DNA of 25,278 nt from the NCBI GenBank assembly GCA_045585835.1, contig JAZMZG010000041.1, positions 1 to 25,278 on the forward strand, given 5' to 3'. The position numbers and the translations under genes are program-made. The notes beneath the pieces are model-generated. The model was not told the DNA's origin and did no database searches. It was given only the letters and a program-made list of their open reading frames with translations. This DNA comes from CALCTE01 sp045585835. Lineage in GTDB: Bacteria; Bacillota; Clostridia; Oscillospirales; CAG-272. Shown one piece after another: positions 1 to 7,237 of the stretch. The stretch's first letter is position 1. The number at the start of each line of letters is the position of its first letter.

Positions 1-233
1 CAGTATCCCGCCCAAAATGAGCATTTCGGGATTTATGGGATATTTAAAAGGGAAAAGCGCAATGTTAATATTCCAAAAATTTGGCAATATGAAATTTGCA
101 TACCGAAATCGCGAATTTTGGTGTAAGGGATATTACGTTGACACAGTATATTGCAGAACAGTTACAAAGGGATCGGGAAAGTGATCAATTAAGTTTATTT
201 GACCCACGGGACCCATTTATGGGTAGTAAGTAA
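1..233 (+). pseudogene. tnpA: IS200/IS605-family TnpA transposase, 3' fragment with frameshifting deletion
   Basis: From base 2 the frame reads a typical Y1 (HUH) transposase C-terminal half: IPPKMSISGFMGYLKGKS, then a phenylalanine-rich strand, then FWCKGYYVDTV. At about base 146 it jumps frame and continues as YIAEQLQRDRESDQLSLF and DPRDPFMGSK to the stop at 231-233. In intact relatives about nine residues (G-x-N-K-K-x-I-x-E type) lie between YYVDTV and the YI segment, so the simplest reading is an internal deletion that also shifts the frame. The Tyr at 147-149 is the likely catalytic tyrosine; the deletion ends directly before it. The HUH part lies outside the window. The copy is almost certainly inactive, although it could still be moved in trans. 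Family assignment is from remembered motifs. Confidence 0.82.
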
Positions 234-335
234 CAAATGCGTGGCTGGCAGGCCAATAAAATACGCACTTGTGCGTAGCCAGTAGTATTAGGGCTATGCC
301 CGAAAATGAAATACCCCCCGCTATGCGGGGGGATC
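234..335. mobile_element. Hairpin-rich probable right end of the IS200/IS605-type element
   Basis: Three nested or consecutive hairpins follow the transposase stop. TACGCAC (262-268) pairs with GTGCGTA (271-277) inside an outer CTGGC/GCCAG pair (245-249/278-282). GGGC/GCCC (291-294/298-301) has a TAT loop, and CCCCCCGC/GCGGGGGG (314-321/325-332) also has a TAT loop. Subterminal single-strand hairpins are what IS200/IS605 transposases recognise, so this is probably the element end; the exact cleavage site cannot be placed. The last hairpin lacks a good T-tract, so it is a poor terminator. Confidence 0.5.
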
Positions 336-381
336 ATTATTGTCAAAACTGCGGGAATGCGGGCTTATGGCGCAAATTTTG

Positions 382-410
382 TTGCAACCTTGCCGCTTTT
401 ATGCTATAAT
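382..410 (+). promoter_or_regulatory. Sigma-A promoter of the AlbA/CPBP operon
   Basis: TTGCAA (382-387), a 17-nt spacer, then TATAAT (405-410) preceded by TGC, an extended -10. It sits 26 nt upstream of the GTG at 436, which shows that the reading frame extending upstream to 340 is not translated from there. Confidence 0.8.
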
Positions 411-435
411 ACGCAAAAGAAGGGAGGGCGAAGCC

Positions 436-1836
436 GTGATTGATTTTGCCAACATAGAAAAATACAAAGAAAACAATCGCATTGAAGCAAAAAAAGCGGT
501 CGGCGGATTTCCGCACAGCATATGGGAGACCTATTCCGCATTTGCAAATACGCTCGGCGGTATAATTTTGCTCGGCGTCGAGGAGTACGCCGACAAATCG
601 TTTCACCTCGCTTTACTGCCCGATCCCGAAATGCTTATAGAAGAATTTTGGCGCGGTGTCAAGGACAAAAATAAGGTCAGCGCAAATATTTTAACGGAAA
701 AGGACGTGACCGTTGAGGATATCGACGGCAGGCGCATCGTTGCTATTCGCATACCTCGTGCGCGTCGCACGGACAAGCCCGTTTATATTAACGGGGATCC
801 TTTTTTGGGCAGTTATCGCCGCAGCGGCGAGGGTGACTATAGGTGCAGTGAAGAGGAAGTCCGTACAATGATGCGAGATGCCGTCTATAAGACGCAGGAT
901 ATGCTCGTGCTTGAAAACGCAGAGCTTTCGTCGCTTGATTACAGCAGCGTGAAGCGATATCGCAGACATATCATAAACGAAGATTTGTCGAAAAAGCTTG
1001 ATGAGCTTGAATTTCTATGCACACTCGGTGCACTTGGAAAAGCAAGTGACGGTGCCGTGCGCCCTACTGCTGCGGGGCTTTTGATGTTCGGCCACGAACA
1101 CGAGATAGTAAAAGTGTTTCCCGAATATTTGCTTGATTATAGAGAAATTTCCGACACGGGCGGAAAGATATCTTTCCGCATCGTATCTTCATCGGCAAAT
1201 TGGAGCGGGAACGTTTGTGATTTTTATTTTGACGTTTACGATAGGATAACGCAAAATTTCGGCGTTTTGTCGGAGCACGAAGCCGCTTTGGTAAATAACG
1301 CATTAAAACAGGCGCTTGCAAACTGCCTTATAAACGCCGATTATCACGGCAAAGACGGTGTTATGATAACCAAGGCTGACGAGCGTATTACAATGTCAAA
1401 CCCCGGCTCTTTCCGCATTGACGTTGAAGCGGCAAAGACGGGCGGTGTTTCCGACCCACGTAACAGTGCGCTTATCAAGATGTTCAACGCAATTGACGTA
1501 AGCGAGGGTGCGGGCGGCGGTATACCGTATATTTTCAATGCTTTTAGAAAGCTTGGGCGGTCTGCACCTATCATAAGCGAGAGCTTCGAGCCCGATAGGA
1601 TAAGTCTGATATTGCCGATGGGTAAAAGCGGCGGCAAAAAAATTGCCTCAAAAAGCATAGCGCATAAGCAAGTCGTAATTTCCTACCTTACCGAAAATGT
1701 TGTTGCGACAAGCTCCGATATTGCCGAGCTTATCGGCATAAAGCCGGTGAGAGCGAAAGAGCTACTTGACGAAATGGCACGTGACGGAATAATTATTGCC
1801 GATGACGTAAGCCGTACTTATAAGCTGAAAGCATAA
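436..1836 (+). CDS. Schlafen AlbA_2 domain ATP-binding protein (466 aa), putative regulator
   Basis: The N-terminal part (about residues 10-130) matches the Schlafen AlbA_2 domain: NRIEAKKAVGGFP, then a WETYSAFANTLGGIILLGVEE block. The middle (about 280-370) resembles the GHKL-like HATPase_c_4 module, with NALKQALANCLINADYHG and a following ITMSNPG. A winged-helix-like segment closes the protein. Proteins with this architecture are usually called putative transcriptional regulators or ATP-dependent helicase-like; true substrates are unknown, and some act in phage defence. GTG at 436 is chosen because GGGAGGG lies 6-10 nt upstream and a strong promoter (382-410) lies inside the longer open frame that begins with TTG at 340. 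It is followed 14 nt later by the CPBP gene, so the two are likely cotranscribed. The neighbouring IS remnant suggests an accessory locus. Confidence 0.82.
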   Translation: MIDFANIEKYKENNRIEAKKAVGGFPHSIWETYSAFANTLGGIILLGVEEYADKSFHLALLPDPEMLIEEFWRGVKDKNKVSANILTEKDVTVEDIDGRRIVAIRIPRARRTDKPVYINGDPFLGSYRRSGEGDYRCSEEEVRTMMRDAVYKTQDMLVLENAELSSLDYSSVKRYRRHIINEDLSKKLDELEFLCTLGALGKASDGAVRPTAAGLLMFGHEHEIVKVFPEYLLDYREISDTGGKISFRIVSSSANWSGNVCDFYFDVYDRITQNFGVLSEHEAALVNNALKQALANCLINADYHGKDGVMITKADERITMSNPGSFRIDVEAAKTGGVSDPRNSALIKMFNAIDVSEGAGGGIPYIFNAFRKLGRSAPIISESFEPDRISLILPMGKSGGKKIASKSIAHKQVVISYLTENVVATSSDIAELIGIKPVRAKELLDEMARDGIIIADDVSRTYKLKA

Positions 1837-1850
1837 AAGAGGTGCTCATA

Positions 1851-2522
1851 ATGAATAAACGCCGTAAAAATTCTGCGGGGCTTATTATTGCGGTCATAAT
1901 ATGCTGTGTCGTTATGGCTATAATCGAAACCGTAATTGAGCCGACCTATTTTGTCAAATCCGCCTTGAAAGTGCTTTTCTTTTTGATAGTTCCCATAGCT
2001 TTTATGAAATTGAAAAAGGAAAAAGTGTTTACGGATTCCTTTTCATTAAATAAAAAGAGCATCTTCAAATTATTGGTGCTCGGTGCGGCTGTTTACCTTA
2101 TAATTATGGCGGCATTCTATTTAACGAAGGGTGTATTTGACTATTCTGCCTTGGTGCAGTCACTTTCCAAAGACCAAAACGTTTCGCAAAGCAGCTTTAT
2201 TCCGGTTGCGTTATATATTTCCTTCGGGAATTCGCTTTTGGAGGAATTTCTGTTCCGTTTCGTTGCGTTTACAAAGCTGTCCGAATATACGACCAAAAAA
2301 GCGGCATACATATTCAGCTCGTGTGCGTTTGCGCTGTATCACGTGGCGATGATAGGCGCCTCGTTCCCGCTTCCTCTTCTTTTGCTTGCTGTAATCGGAC
2401 TTGCTATAGGCGGGGGAATATTTAACTACGTAGACGACAAAGGCGGAAATATTTATAATTCGTGGATAATTCATATGTTTGCGGACTTTGCAATTATGAC
2501 GATATGGTATATCCACATTTGA
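1851..2522 (+). CDS. CPBP-family intramembrane metalloprotease (223 aa)
   Basis: A hydrophobic protein with roughly six to eight membrane segments and the three CPBP (Abi/CAAX protease) motifs in order: EEFLFR in LLEEFLFRFVAF, FxxxH in FALYHVAM, and a third histidine in WIIHMFADF. In this family the glutamates and histidines bind the metal within the membrane. Bacterial members are tied to bacteriocin self-immunity or unknown proteolysis. ATG 1851 is preferred over GTG 1842 because AAAGAGGTG (1836-1844) is correctly spaced for it. It follows the AlbA gene by 14 nt. The pairing of a Schlafen-type regulator with an Abi-type protease could hint at host defence, but nothing here proves that. Confidence 0.82.
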   Translation: MNKRRKNSAGLIIAVIICCVVMAIIETVIEPTYFVKSALKVLFFLIVPIAFMKLKKEKVFTDSFSLNKKSIFKLLVLGAAVYLIIMAAFYLTKGVFDYSALVQSLSKDQNVSQSSFIPVALYISFGNSLLEEFLFRFVAFTKLSEYTTKKAAYIFSSCAFALYHVAMIGASFPLPLLLLAVIGLAIGGGIFNYVDDKGGNIYNSWIIHMFADFAIMTIWYIHI

Positions 2523-2621
2523 ATGTGCAAAACAAAATTTCAAAAGCGGATATGATTGGTATGCGCTCAACGGATACTGTGCTTTGCGACAAGGAAAGAA
2601 AGGCAATTTTCGGGGGGTATA

Positions 2622-2846
2622 ATGAGTTATTACTTTACGGAGGACGTTGATGCGTACAGCGACGGAGAGAAGGCATTTTACGGATATGATGTTCTACTAT
2701 ACGACCCAAACCATACAAGCACGGACGTTCCTGTGTTTGCTTACGGACTTGATGCGGGCGTGTTTGACGGTATTACATTGGAGAATATTCAGATACCCAA
2801 GACGATAGCGGCTATGTGGGGCGTTGAGCTTGAGGGATTACGATAA
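2622..2846 (+). pseudogene. Alkaline phosphatase C-terminal remnant (74 codons)
   Basis: The frame contains NHTSTDVPVFAYGLDAGVF followed by LENIQIPKTIAAMWG. This matches the end of PhoA-type alkaline phosphatases, where HTGxDVPVxAYGPGA and a DNTDIxKxIA segment are conserved and the histidine is a zinc ligand. A full enzyme has over 400 residues; only the last 60 or so remain and no upstream homologous sequence is visible before the CPBP stop. A G-rich sequence (2612-2617) before ATG 2622 could still allow translation. It has probably been truncated by deletion or insertion. Alternatively it is a small expressed protein of unknown role, which I consider less likely. Confidence 0.6.
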
Positions 2847-2915
2847 TGTAAATTTTCCTTCGCTCATTCACGTAAAGTAAGGCAAACATTTTTTCAAAAA
2901 ATTTTAAAAAAACTA

Positions 2916-2944
2916 TTGACAAACACAGTTTTGAGTACTATAAT
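2916..2944 (+). promoter_or_regulatory. Consensus sigma-A promoter of the T-box leader
   Basis: TTGACA (2916-2921), 17-nt spacer, TATAAT (2939-2944). Transcription should start near 2951, giving a leader of about 335 nt before the start codon. Confidence 0.9.
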
Positions 2945-2949
2945 TATCT

Positions 2950-3236
2950 AAAATTTGAATATCACAAAAAACGACTATGATGAAGACGGTCGGGACGTGA
3001 TGCAAAACAGAGAGTTGCCGGTTGGTGCGAGGCGACAAGCAGAACTTTCCAAATGGCCTATCACTTCTGAGTCGGAGGACCGAAAGGCAAAGCGCCGAGT
3101 AGACTCCTTCCGTATTGCTGCGTAAAGGCAAAGGGCTTATTAGAGTCCGGTAAGTGACGGAAAATTTTCCGTAATTTGAGTGGTACCGCGGGTTATATAC
3201 TCGTCTCAAAGGTTTTCTTTGGGGCGAGTTTTTTGT
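2950..3236 (+). promoter_or_regulatory. T-box riboswitch leader (transcription attenuation type)
   Basis: All hallmarks are present: the stem I sequence CAGAGAGTTGCCGGTTGGTG near 3008-3027, the invariant T-box TGGTACCGCG at 3181-3190, and a terminator immediately after it. T-boxes sense uncharged tRNA and permit readthrough by antitermination. The specifier codon normally lies just before an ACxxxTGAG run; here ATC at 3060-3062 precedes ACTTCTGAG, pointing to isoleucine. This is tentative, since GTGAT at 2997-3001 could pair with it and neighbouring triplets (TAT, CAC) cannot be excluded. The controlled gene is an acyl-CoA synthetase fusion, not the usual tRNA synthetase, biosynthesis gene or amino-acid transporter. 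Confidence 0.93.
3199..3236 (+). terminator. T-box intrinsic terminator
   Basis: ACTCGTCTCAAAG (3199-3211) pairs with CTTTGGGGCGAGT (3217-3229), 13 pairs including G-U, followed by six T. It is the alternative to the antiterminator formed with the T-box sequence. Confidence 0.88.
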
Positions 3237-3285
3237 TTTATTCAAATTCGTAACCATTATTTCGTGACGAAAGGAGAAACTAAAA

Positions 3286-5586
3286 ATGGATTACAGTTTG
3301 AAAGAGGTCGCGGGCAGAATAAAGGACCTGCGAGAAGCGAAGGGATACACGCAAGCACAGCTTGCAAAGCTCTGCGGCGTATCGGAAGAGGAATACCGTG
3401 TTTTAGAGCAAGGGAACACGGATTTCAGCTTTACGTTTATCTACAAGTGCGCAAAGGCGTGCGGAGTAGAGGTAGTAGACCTTCTTGAAGGAAGCAGCAC
3501 GACGCTTAAATCCTTTGCTATCACGAGAAAGGGCGAGGGACTTAAAATTTTAAAGCAGCACGGCGTCGAGTATAACAACCTTGCACCCAAGTTTAAGGAG
3601 AAGCTTGCAGAGCCTTTCCTTGTAAAGTTCCCTTATATTCCCGAGGAGCAAAATGCTCCGATGAAGCTTTCCTCCCATAACGGTCAGGAATTCGACGTTA
3701 TCGTTAAGGGCTCTTTAAAAGTGCAGGTCGGAAGCCACATCGACGTTTTAAACGAGGGCGACTCAATCTTCTACAATAGCCTTATTCCTCACGGAATGAT
3801 CGCAGTAAGCGAAGGAGGCTGTGAGTTTCACGCCGTAGTTTTAAATCCCCAGGACGGTCTTGTGAGCGAGGAATATCCCGATACTCCCGTCGCCGTCGCA
3901 AAAGCAGTCGAGAAGCCCGTAGATAAAACGACGGTTGCGGATAATTTTGTAAAGTCTTACTACGACGAAAACGGCGTATTTTCCGGAATCGAATTCAAGA
4001 ATGACGATAAGTTCAACTTTGCATTCGACTGCGTGGATGCTATTGCGGACAAAAATCCCGACAAGCTTGCGATGATGTGGGTTGCAAATGATAAGACTGA
4101 CCGTGCCTTTACGTTTAAGGATATGAAAAAATATTCCGCAAAGACCGCCAATTACTTTGAGTCGCTCGGCATCAAGAAGGGCGATACGGTAATGCTCGTG
4201 TTAAAGCGCCACTATCAATTTTGGTTCTGTATGCTCGCACTTCACAAGATAGGCGCTATCGCTATCCCCGCAACAAATCAGCTCGTTGAGCACGATTTTG
4301 ACTACAGATATAAAGCGGCTAAGGTAAAGGCTATAGTATGCACCGCCGACGGTGAGGTATCTTGCGAGGCAGAGAAGGCGGCAAAGAACTTCCCCGAAAT
4401 GATAAAGGTTCTCGTCGGAGGACAAAAGGACGGCTGGTGCGACTTCAACGTAGAGATGGAGCGCTTCAGCACGCACTACGAGCGCACCGAAAATACTCCT
4501 TGCGGAAACGATCCCATGCTTATGCTCTTCACCTCGGGTACTACGGGATATCCCCGTATCGCAACGCATTCATATAAGTATGCGCTCGGACATTATCCGA
4601 CGGCGAAGCATTGGCATAACGTAAATCCCGACGGACTTCACTTTACCATCTCCGATACCGGATGGGGCAAGGCTCTTTGGGGTAAGCTCTACGGTCAATG
4701 GCTTTGCGAGGCGGCTGTATTTACGTATGACTTCGACAGATTCCACTCAGAAGACATCTTGCCGATGTTTGCAAAATATCACATCACCACGTTCTGCGCA
4801 CCTCCCACGATGTACAGATTCTTTATCAAGGAGGATTTGTCGAAATACGACCTTTCCTCTATCGAGTATGCGACGACTGCGGGCGAAGCGCTTAATCCCG
4901 AGGTATTCAATCAGTTTAAAAAAGCGACGGGCCTTACCATAATGGAGGGCTTTGGTCAGACCGAAACGACGCTTTCCATCGCAAACTTTGTCGGTTCTAC
5001 TCCTAAGATAGGCTCTATGGGAAGACCGAGCCCGCTTTACGACGTCGTAGTGCTCGACCCCGACGGAAACGTATGCAAGACGGGCGATGCGGGCGAAATA
5101 TGCATCAAGGTCGGCGACAAGGCGCCCTGCGGACTCTTTACGGGATATTACCTTGACGAAGAAAAGACGAAGGAAGTTTGGCACGACGGCTACTATCATA
5201 CGGGAGACCAAGCGACGATGGACGAGGACGGATATCTTTGGTACGTCGGACGTATCGACGACGTCATAAAGTCATCGGGATACCGTATCGGCCCGTTTGA
5301 GATAGAAAGCGTAATAATGGAGCTTCCCTACGTTCTTGAGTGTGCGGTCACTCCCGTACCCGATGAGGTCAGAGGTCAGATAGTCAAGGCGACCGTCGTT
5401 TTGGTAAAGGGCACGGAGGGCACGGACGCTTTAAAGAAGGAAATACAAGAGTACGTCAAGACGCACACCGCTCCCTATAAGTATCCGAGAATAGTCGAAT
5501 TCGTCACCGAGCTTCCCAAGACCATAAGCGGCAAGGTAAGACGTGTTGAAATTCGCAAAAACGATATGGAGAAACTTAATAAGTAA
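3286..5586 (+). CDS. XRE-cupin-acyl-CoA synthetase (AMP-forming) fusion, 766 aa
   Basis: Three domains are visible. Residues about 5-60 are an XRE-type helix-turn-helix (IKDLREAKGYTQAQLAKLCGV). Residues about 100-190 are a cupin barrel (QVGSHIDVLNEGDSIFYNS, IPHGMIAV). Residues about 215-760 are an ANL-superfamily adenylating enzyme with the phosphate-binding loop TSGTTG (416-421), SDTGWGKALWG, GFGQTETT, YHTGD, GRIDDVIKSSGYRIGPFEIE, and the catalytic lysine K750 in PKTISGKVRR. It resembles medium- or branched-chain acyl-CoA synthetases more than acetyl-CoA synthetase. It should form acyl-AMP and then acyl-CoA from a carboxylic acid; the substrate is unknown. AAGGAG (3271-3276) supports ATG 3286. 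It is the only gene behind the T-box, so its expression should respond to tRNA charging. If the specifier is Ile, activation of 2-methylbutyrate or propionate for isoleucine synthesis is a reasonable inference. XRE-cupin regulators are common; fusion to an enzyme is unusual. Confidence 0.9.
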   Translation: MDYSLKEVAGRIKDLREAKGYTQAQLAKLCGVSEEEYRVLEQGNTDFSFTFIYKCAKACGVEVVDLLEGSSTTLKSFAITRKGEGLKILKQHGVEYNNLAPKFKEKLAEPFLVKFPYIPEEQNAPMKLSSHNGQEFDVIVKGSLKVQVGSHIDVLNEGDSIFYNSLIPHGMIAVSEGGCEFHAVVLNPQDGLVSEEYPDTPVAVAKAVEKPVDKTTVADNFVKSYYDENGVFSGIEFKNDDKFNFAFDCVDAIADKNPDKLAMMWVANDKTDRAFTFKDMKKYSAKTANYFESLGIKKGDTVMLVLKRHYQFWFCMLALHKIGAIAIPATNQLVEHDFDYRYKAAKVKAIVCTADGEVSCEAEKAAKNFPEMIKVLVGGQKDGWCDFNVEMERFSTHYERTENTPCGNDPMLMLFTSGTTGYPRIATHSYKYALGHYPTAKHWHNVNPDGLHFTISDTGWGKALWGKLYGQWLCEAAVFTYDFDRFHSEDILPMFAKYHITTFCAPPTMYRFFIKEDLSKYDLSSIEYATTAGEALNPEVFNQFKKATGLTIMEGFGQTETTLSIANFVGSTPKIGSMGRPSPLYDVVVLDPDGNVCKTGDAGEICIKVGDKAPCGLFTGYYLDEEKTKEVWHDGYYHTGDQATMDEDGYLWYVGRIDDVIKSSGYRIGPFEIESVIMELPYVLECAVTPVPDEVRGQIVKATVVLVKGTEGTDALKKEIQEYVKTHTAPYKYPRIVEFVTELPKTISGKVRRVEIRKNDMEKLNK

Positions 5587-5591
5587 AAACG

Positions 5592-5628
5592 AAAAGCAGG
5601 ATAGGGATAGTTCCCGATTCCTGCTTTT
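5592..5628 (+). terminator. Terminator hairpin after the acyl-CoA synthetase gene
   Basis: AAAAGCAGGA (5592-5601) pairs perfectly with TCCTGCTTTT (5619-5628), with an inner GGGA/TCCC pair. The T-run forms part of the 3' arm. Confidence 0.75.
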
Positions 5629-5650
5629 CTCAACCATTGGTTGAGAAAAG
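5624..5650. repeat. 27-bp perfect palindrome overlapping the terminator
   Basis: CTTTTCTCAACCA (5624-5636) and TGGTTGAGAAAAG (5638-5650) are exact inverse complements around a single T. The left arm shares five bases with the right arm of the preceding terminator, so as RNA the two hairpins compete. No T-tract follows. As DNA it lies 24 nt upstream of the -35 region of the serine dehydratase gene and could be an operator for its XRE domain. Confidence 0.7.
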
Positions 5651-5674
5651 TTCGGGGGTTTTTGAGACGAAGGC

Positions 5675-5703
5675 TTTATAGTTTGAAAAAAATAGTGTAT
5701 AAT
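5675..5703 (+). promoter_or_regulatory. Probable promoter of the XRE-serine dehydratase gene
   Basis: A perfect TATAAT at 5698-5703 with a weak -35 (TTTATA, 5675-5680) at 17-nt spacing. A weak -35 fits an activated or regulated promoter. Confidence 0.55.
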
Positions 5704-5746
5704 ATACTCAAAGCGTATAAAATTTTCACGAAAGAAGCGTACGAAG

Positions 5747-7168
5747 ATGATAAATGCCGAAAAAATCAAAGAGTTAAGAATACGCCGCGGATTTTCACAG
5801 AGAGAGCTTGCGAAGTTACTTGGTGTAAGCGACAGAGCGGTTTCGAAATGGGAGCGCGGTTATTCACAGCCGTCCGCTACGCATTTGATAGAGCTTACGC
5901 GGATATTTGACGTCGACGCGGAGGAGTTTTTGCCTACGGCACGGGCTAAAACGAAAAGCGAAGCAAGGGGAATGAAGTCTCTCACGGAGCTTTACAAGAT
6001 AGGTAGAGGCCCGTCAAGCTCGCATACGATGGGACCCGAACGGGCTTGCCGTGAGTTTTTGGAAGCAGGTTTGGATATTGATGCGGCTCGCGTTATACTC
6101 TACGGATCTCTTGCAAAAACGGGCAAGGGGCATGGCACGGACAGAGTTATCGAAAAAACATTTGCGCCGATTCCCTGCGAAGTCGTGTTTGATTTTTCGA
6201 AAACGGATATCCCTCACCCGAATACGATGCAGATAATCGGTATAAAAAACGGCGCGGAAAGAGCCAAAGCTACGGTAATGAGTATCGGCGGCGGAAGCAT
6301 TTTGTACGAGGGGCAAAGCGTAAGCGATAAGCCCGACGTATACGATATGCACACGTTTTGCGACATAGCGAAATATTGCAAGGAAAAATCGCTTCGCCTG
6401 TGGGAGTACGCGCTTGAAAAAGAAGCGCCTGACTTTTTCGGGTATATGGAAAATGCGTGGGAGATGATGAAGAGCTGTATTCGCCGAGGTATCGAGGATG
6501 AAGGAGTTTTACCCGGAGGGCTTGACGTAAAGAAAAAAGCGAGGGCATTATACCGCAGTGAGCATATAGACGAAAGCGCCGAAACTCGCGAAAACCGTAT
6601 GGTGTGTGCGTTTGCGTTTGCCGTGGGAGAGCAAAACGCGTCGGGTGAGCAGATCGTAACGGCTCCCACCTGCGGTGCGGCGGGGGTAGTGCCTGCGGTG
6701 CTTTACTACCAACAGCAGAAAAACAAGTATAGCGACGAGCAGATAGTAAAGGCGCTTATCACGGCGGGAATCGTCGGAAATTTAATTAAAACCAACGCGT
6801 CCATATCGGGAGCGGAGTGCGGATGTCAAGCGGAGATAGGAAGCGCTTGCTCTATGGCAGCGGCGGCACTGGCAGAGATTTTTTCTCTTGATATCGACAA
6901 GATAGAATACGCCGCCGAGATTGCGATCGAACATCATTTGGGGCTTACTTGCGATCCGATCTGCGGACTCGTGCAGATACCGTGTATAGAGAGAAATTCC
7001 GTGGCGGCGATGCGCGCGATAAATGCCGTAAGCCTTGCAAGTTTTTTGTGGGATTCGCGTAAAATATCATTCGACAGTGTTATCAAAACTATGAAAGAAA
7101 CGGGGCACGACCTTCATTCTTCATACAAAGAAACCTCCGAAGCCGGCCTTGCAAAGCTTGCGTTTTAA
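5747..7168 (+). CDS. XRE domain-L-serine dehydratase (iron-sulfur dependent) fusion, 473 aa
   Basis: Residues about 5-62 form an XRE helix-turn-helix (RRGFSQRELAKLLGVSDRAVSKWERG). The rest is a complete single-chain [4Fe-4S] L-serine ammonia-lyase: GPSSSHTMGP of the beta domain, then alpha-domain blocks APTCGAAGVVPAVL, GAECGCQAEIGSACSM, and HHLGLTCDPICGLVQIPCIERN that carry the cluster cysteines. The enzyme deaminates serine to pyruvate and ammonia and is oxygen sensitive, which fits an anaerobe. Fused and split forms of the enzyme are known, but an N-terminal XRE domain is not part of the standard protein. ATG 5747 begins the HTH directly; its ribosome-binding site is weak (GAAAGAAG). The fusion suggests that the enzyme senses its substrate, or that the HTH autoregulates expression through the palindrome at 5624-5650; both are inference. 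Confidence 0.92.
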   Translation: MINAEKIKELRIRRGFSQRELAKLLGVSDRAVSKWERGYSQPSATHLIELTRIFDVDAEEFLPTARAKTKSEARGMKSLTELYKIGRGPSSSHTMGPERACREFLEAGLDIDAARVILYGSLAKTGKGHGTDRVIEKTFAPIPCEVVFDFSKTDIPHPNTMQIIGIKNGAERAKATVMSIGGGSILYEGQSVSDKPDVYDMHTFCDIAKYCKEKSLRLWEYALEKEAPDFFGYMENAWEMMKSCIRRGIEDEGVLPGGLDVKKKARALYRSEHIDESAETRENRMVCAFAFAVGEQNASGEQIVTAPTCGAAGVVPAVLYYQQQKNKYSDEQIVKALITAGIVGNLIKTNASISGAECGCQAEIGSACSMAAAALAEIFSLDIDKIEYAAEIAIEHHLGLTCDPICGLVQIPCIERNSVAAMRAINAVSLASFLWDSRKISFDSVIKTMKETGHDLHSSYKETSEAGLAKLAF

Positions 7169-7184
7169 CATTTTTTATTAACGC

Positions 7185-7213
7185 TTGACAAGCGCCGGAG
7201 AACCAACTATAAT
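7185..7213 (+). promoter_or_regulatory. Consensus promoter of the M20 amidohydrolase gene
   Basis: TTGACA (7185-7190), 17-nt spacer, TATAAT (7208-7213), 24 nt before the start codon. No terminator is visible between the serine dehydratase stop and this promoter. Confidence 0.88.
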
Positions 7214-7237
7214 GAGCTTGAAAGAGAGGGGAATTTT

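Noticed and set aside
340..435. N-terminal extension of the AlbA gene starting with TTG at 340
   Set aside because: It contains a consensus promoter (382-410), whereas GTG 436 has a good ribosome-binding site and the conserved domain begins soon after.
436..2522. A phage-defence island built on the AlbA and CPBP genes
   Set aside because: Both families sometimes occur in defence loci, but the pair alone is not a recognised system and the neighbours are metabolic genes.
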